NCBI GenBank assembly: GCA_002722705.1
Contig: PBMP01000035.1
Coordinates: forward strand, 1 to 54,808
DNA: 54,808 bases
Source: Pseudobdellovibrionaceae bacterium
Lineage (GTDB): Bacteria > Bdellovibrionota > UBA1018 > UBA6935
Reading direction: 5' to 3'
Shown here: positions 53,335 to 54,808 of the stretch, piece after piece
Layout of the letters: each line of letters starts with the position of its first letter
How positions within the stretch are numbered: the first letter of the stretch is position 1
Program-made: the position numbers and the translations under genes
The notes under the pieces: model-generated
Databases searched by the model: none
What the model saw: the letters and a program-made list of their open reading frames with translations, nothing else
What the model was told of the DNA's origin: nothing

Positions 53335-53693
53335 CCAATATTACACATTGCGTAAAAAAACAAGAATTTTGTAAATATTTGATTTTTAAAGTTTTATTTT
53401 ATTTAGAATTAATATACTGATGACTTTATAGACAGACAATACCAGGCTATTTTGACTATTCTCTAAACACTGGGTCAAATAAAACAGCATTTCGTAATAA
53501 TAAATGCTGTAATAATAGATAGTTACAGAGATAAAAAAATATTAATCAGATGTCCAACTTATATATAAATTAACTAAAAATTTCAAACACCCCAAAGAAC
53601 CTCTTTTTATTTATTCTATAAACCAATAAAAACACTTTGACTCATCGGGTCGGCTGCTGATATTACCATGGACTCTAACGGATTTTATTATCA
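53335..53693. other. Non-coding AT-rich stretch upstream of the peptide array
   Basis: No gene was found in about 360 bases. It holds the array promoter, a 9-bp hairpin (ACAGCATTT/AAATGCTGT, 53484-53510, loop of nine) and, at 53639-53653, a degenerate match to the recurrent 15-bp motif. The DNA is divergent, between the peptides and the radical SAM remnant. Confidence 0.4.
53338..53366 (-). promoter_or_regulatory. Candidate promoter of the peptide array
   Basis: On the minus strand, TTCTTG (53366-53361), 17 bases, TAATAT (53343-53338). The -10 is good, the -35 weak, as for a promoter needing an activator. The expected start point falls in the dyad at 53309-53334. Confidence 0.45.
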
Positions 53694-53792
53694 ATGAAAC
53701 AATCACTATACGATCATTTTCTTAAATTAATTGCACCCAATAGAAAGCTCTCTATTCAATTGGACATTACTAACTCATGTAATCTAGCCTAA
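53694..53792 (+). pseudogene. Radical SAM protein, N-terminal fragment
   Basis: The 32-codon open frame starts at ATG 53694. It reads M-K-Q-S-L-Y-D-H-F-L-K and then L-D-I-T-N-S-C-N-L-A, the start of a radical SAM domain up to the first cluster Cys (normally C-N-L-x-C-x-H-C). It then stops at TAA. The two other cluster Cys are absent, so no function is possible. It faces away from the peptide array. An intact form could once have modified a peptide, but nothing here shows that. Confidence 0.6.
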
Positions 53793-54078
53793 AGAAGCAA
53801 TAAAATCCGAAGGATTGATTCAAATATCCGTAAATGAATTAAAAAATAAATGCATATTAAAAATCAAAGATAACGGCATTGGAATGAAAAACGAAACGAT
53901 AAACGAAATATTATCTGGAAGATATGAAACAAAAAAGAATAATGGATTAGGAATTGCACTCAAATACGCAAAAATGCATATAGAATCTTGGAAAGGAGAA
54001 ATTAATATCAGCTCCTCTTTAAATTCAGGAACGGAAGTAAATTTAGAATTTTTATCTCAAGAAAATAATCAACTCTAA
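53788..54078 (+). pseudogene. Histidine kinase ATPase domain, C-terminal fragment
   Basis: In another frame from the radical SAM fragment, codons from 53788 give P-K-E-A-I-K-S-E-G (the end of a kinase N box, usually N-A-x-E-A-I), D-N-G-I-G-M (G1 box) and G-L-G-I-A-L (G2 box), then a complete C-terminal end. The upstream HisKA part is missing, replaced by the radical SAM start. The TTG at 53815 is only a nominal start. A joined remnant of two genes. Confidence 0.65.
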
Positions 54079-54241
54079 TTACTTGATATATAATTTAAAA
54101 AAAGCGAACTATTTTTTTTAATGAGCTAATTCACTAACGAAAATATTAAAAGTGGCAAACGATCTTCAGACATCCGGAATTCTATATTTCACACCTAACT
54201 CATATAAAACCTCAAACTAAAAACATTCTATGAATACATGA

Positions 54242-54502
54242 AGCCCTAGGTATGAACTCTGGGGTAGCGGACAACATCTTTTTAGAAAAAACTTATATTC
54301 GGATCCAAAAAATATTGAATTGAGTTTTGAAAAACTAGATGTTCCTTATCTATGGATTAATGGAGAACAAGATAAAATTTTGAAAAAATATAGATCTGAA
54401 TCTAATGAAAATATAATTTTTAAATATTCTGGTCACTATCCTCACATTGAAGAAACAGATAAATTTGTAGAGATCATAAATAGTTTTTTAATCAAAAATT
54501 AA
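54242..54502 (+). pseudogene. Alpha/beta hydrolase, C-terminal fragment
   Basis: The frame, open from after the TGA at 54239, gives Y-E-L-W-G-S-G-Q-H-L-F, then L-D-V-P-Y-L-W-I-N-G-E-Q-D (strand and catalytic acid) and Y-S-G-H-Y-P-H-I-E (catalytic His), the final third of an alpha/beta hydrolase. There is no start codon with a ribosome site and no nucleophile elbow. Its stop overlaps the convergent kinase fragment. Confidence 0.55.
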
Positions 54503-54808
54503 GACGGATCATATTCTTTTAAAAAAATACTAAACTCTGTTCCAACATTAACCTTTGATCTAAATGTAATATCTCCTTGATGCCTAAGAAGTGTTTTTTT
54601 TGCATGAAAAAGACCTATTCCATTATTATTTTTGTTTGATTTCAGTGATTTCTTAGTTGAAAAACCTTCTTCAAAAATCTTACTCTGATCGTCAATAGGA
54701 ATACCACACCCATTGTCCGTAATTTTTAAAGAGATTCCATCAATATGATCAAAAATACTAAAGTTAATTTTTTTATTTTTCACTTTTTTCAAAGACTCAA
54801 AAGAGTTA
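54499..54808 (-). CDS. Histidine kinase ATPase domain, cut by right edge
   Basis: The open frame runs from the right edge to TAA at 54499. It encodes N-S-F-E-S-L-K-K (N box), D-N-G-C-G-I-P (G1), N-N-N-G-I-G-L-F-H-A-K-K (G2) and the normal C-terminus G-T-E-F-S-I-F-L. The N-terminal half lies outside the window. It is related to the fragment at 53788. Intact or fragmentary status cannot be told. Confidence 0.75.
   Translation of the reverse strand, partial: NSFESLKKVKNKKINFSIFDHIDGISLKITDNGCGIPIDDQSKIFEEGFSTKKSLKSNKNNNGIGLFHAKKTLLRHQGDITFRSKVNVGTEFSIFLKEYDPS

Noticed and set aside
1-54808. TAG reassigned as a sense codon in this organism
   Set aside because: TAG clearly ends several genes at natural positions (HU-like before its terminator, FAH, ferredoxin, receiver domain), so full reassignment is unlikely; suppression or mutation remains open.

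Overview
The window comes from a low-GC, Gram-negative bacterium with an unusually large number of predicted lipoproteins and exported proteins. The Bacillus-type cytochrome b with a delta/epsilon-style SdhA, two ExbB/ExbD sets, DUF4340 and Dickkopf-like Cys-rich lipoproteins, PilZ/cyclase signalling and a MACPF-like exported protein together suggest a Bdellovibrionota-like (possibly predatory) lineage. This placement is inference from gene content only. No rRNA, tRNA, CRISPR array or insertion sequence was seen.

Layout. 1-5.2 kb: a lipoprotein cut by the left edge, three exported or lipoprotein genes (one a zinc metallopeptidase), an RDD membrane protein and gmhA. 5.2-8.1 kb: trxA and an ExbB/ExbD/ExbD/lipoprotein operon. 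8.1-10.5 kb: two overlapping sigma-70-like genes, both beginning with an apparent export signal. 10.6-16.8 kb: a DASS transporter, argS and three exported proteins. 16.9-20.3 kb: sdhCAB. 20.3-25.9 kb: a HEAT-repeat protein broken by an in-frame TAG, an M43-like metalloprotease lipoprotein, a ferredoxin, a second ExbB/ExbD pair, a DUF4340 lipoprotein and a HAD phosphatase. 26-34.9 kb: an HU-like protein with a Lys/Ala tail, an FAH-family enzyme, three exported proteins (one PDZ-like), a YdjM-type membrane protein, a methyltransferase split by an in-frame TAG, SRAP and two small exported proteins. 35.1-42.2 kb: an exported Clp-like AAA+ protein, an amino-acid dehydrogenase, a lone receiver domain and a MACPF-like protein. 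42.4-46 kb: an operon of four exported proteins led by a Hint-domain protein.

46-53.4 kb is a signalling block. It holds a membrane class III nucleotidyl cyclase and a PilZ/acyltransferase fusion on the plus strand. On the minus strand, in order of transcription, lie four tandem 38-residue peptide genes, a large receptor-like 7TM protein with a degenerate cyclase domain, and a signal peptidase I. The four peptides share a near-identical 33-residue leader that ends in a perfect A-E-A signal-peptidase site and differ almost only in the last five residues: QPGND, VPGND, VPGDN and QPGNN. This is the layout of Phr-type secreted pentapeptide pheromones and is the strongest candidate here for an undescribed system. 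A promoter and a dyad sit in front of the array. The last kilobase is a graveyard of truncated genes: a radical SAM start fused to a histidine-kinase ATPase end, an alpha/beta hydrolase end, and a second kinase ATPase domain running off the right edge.

Common threads: recent amber (TAG) interruptions in two genes that otherwise read cleanly; machinery normally cytoplasmic (sigma factors, an AAA+ unfoldase) carrying export signals; and a 15-base motif repeated in front of four exported-protein genes.
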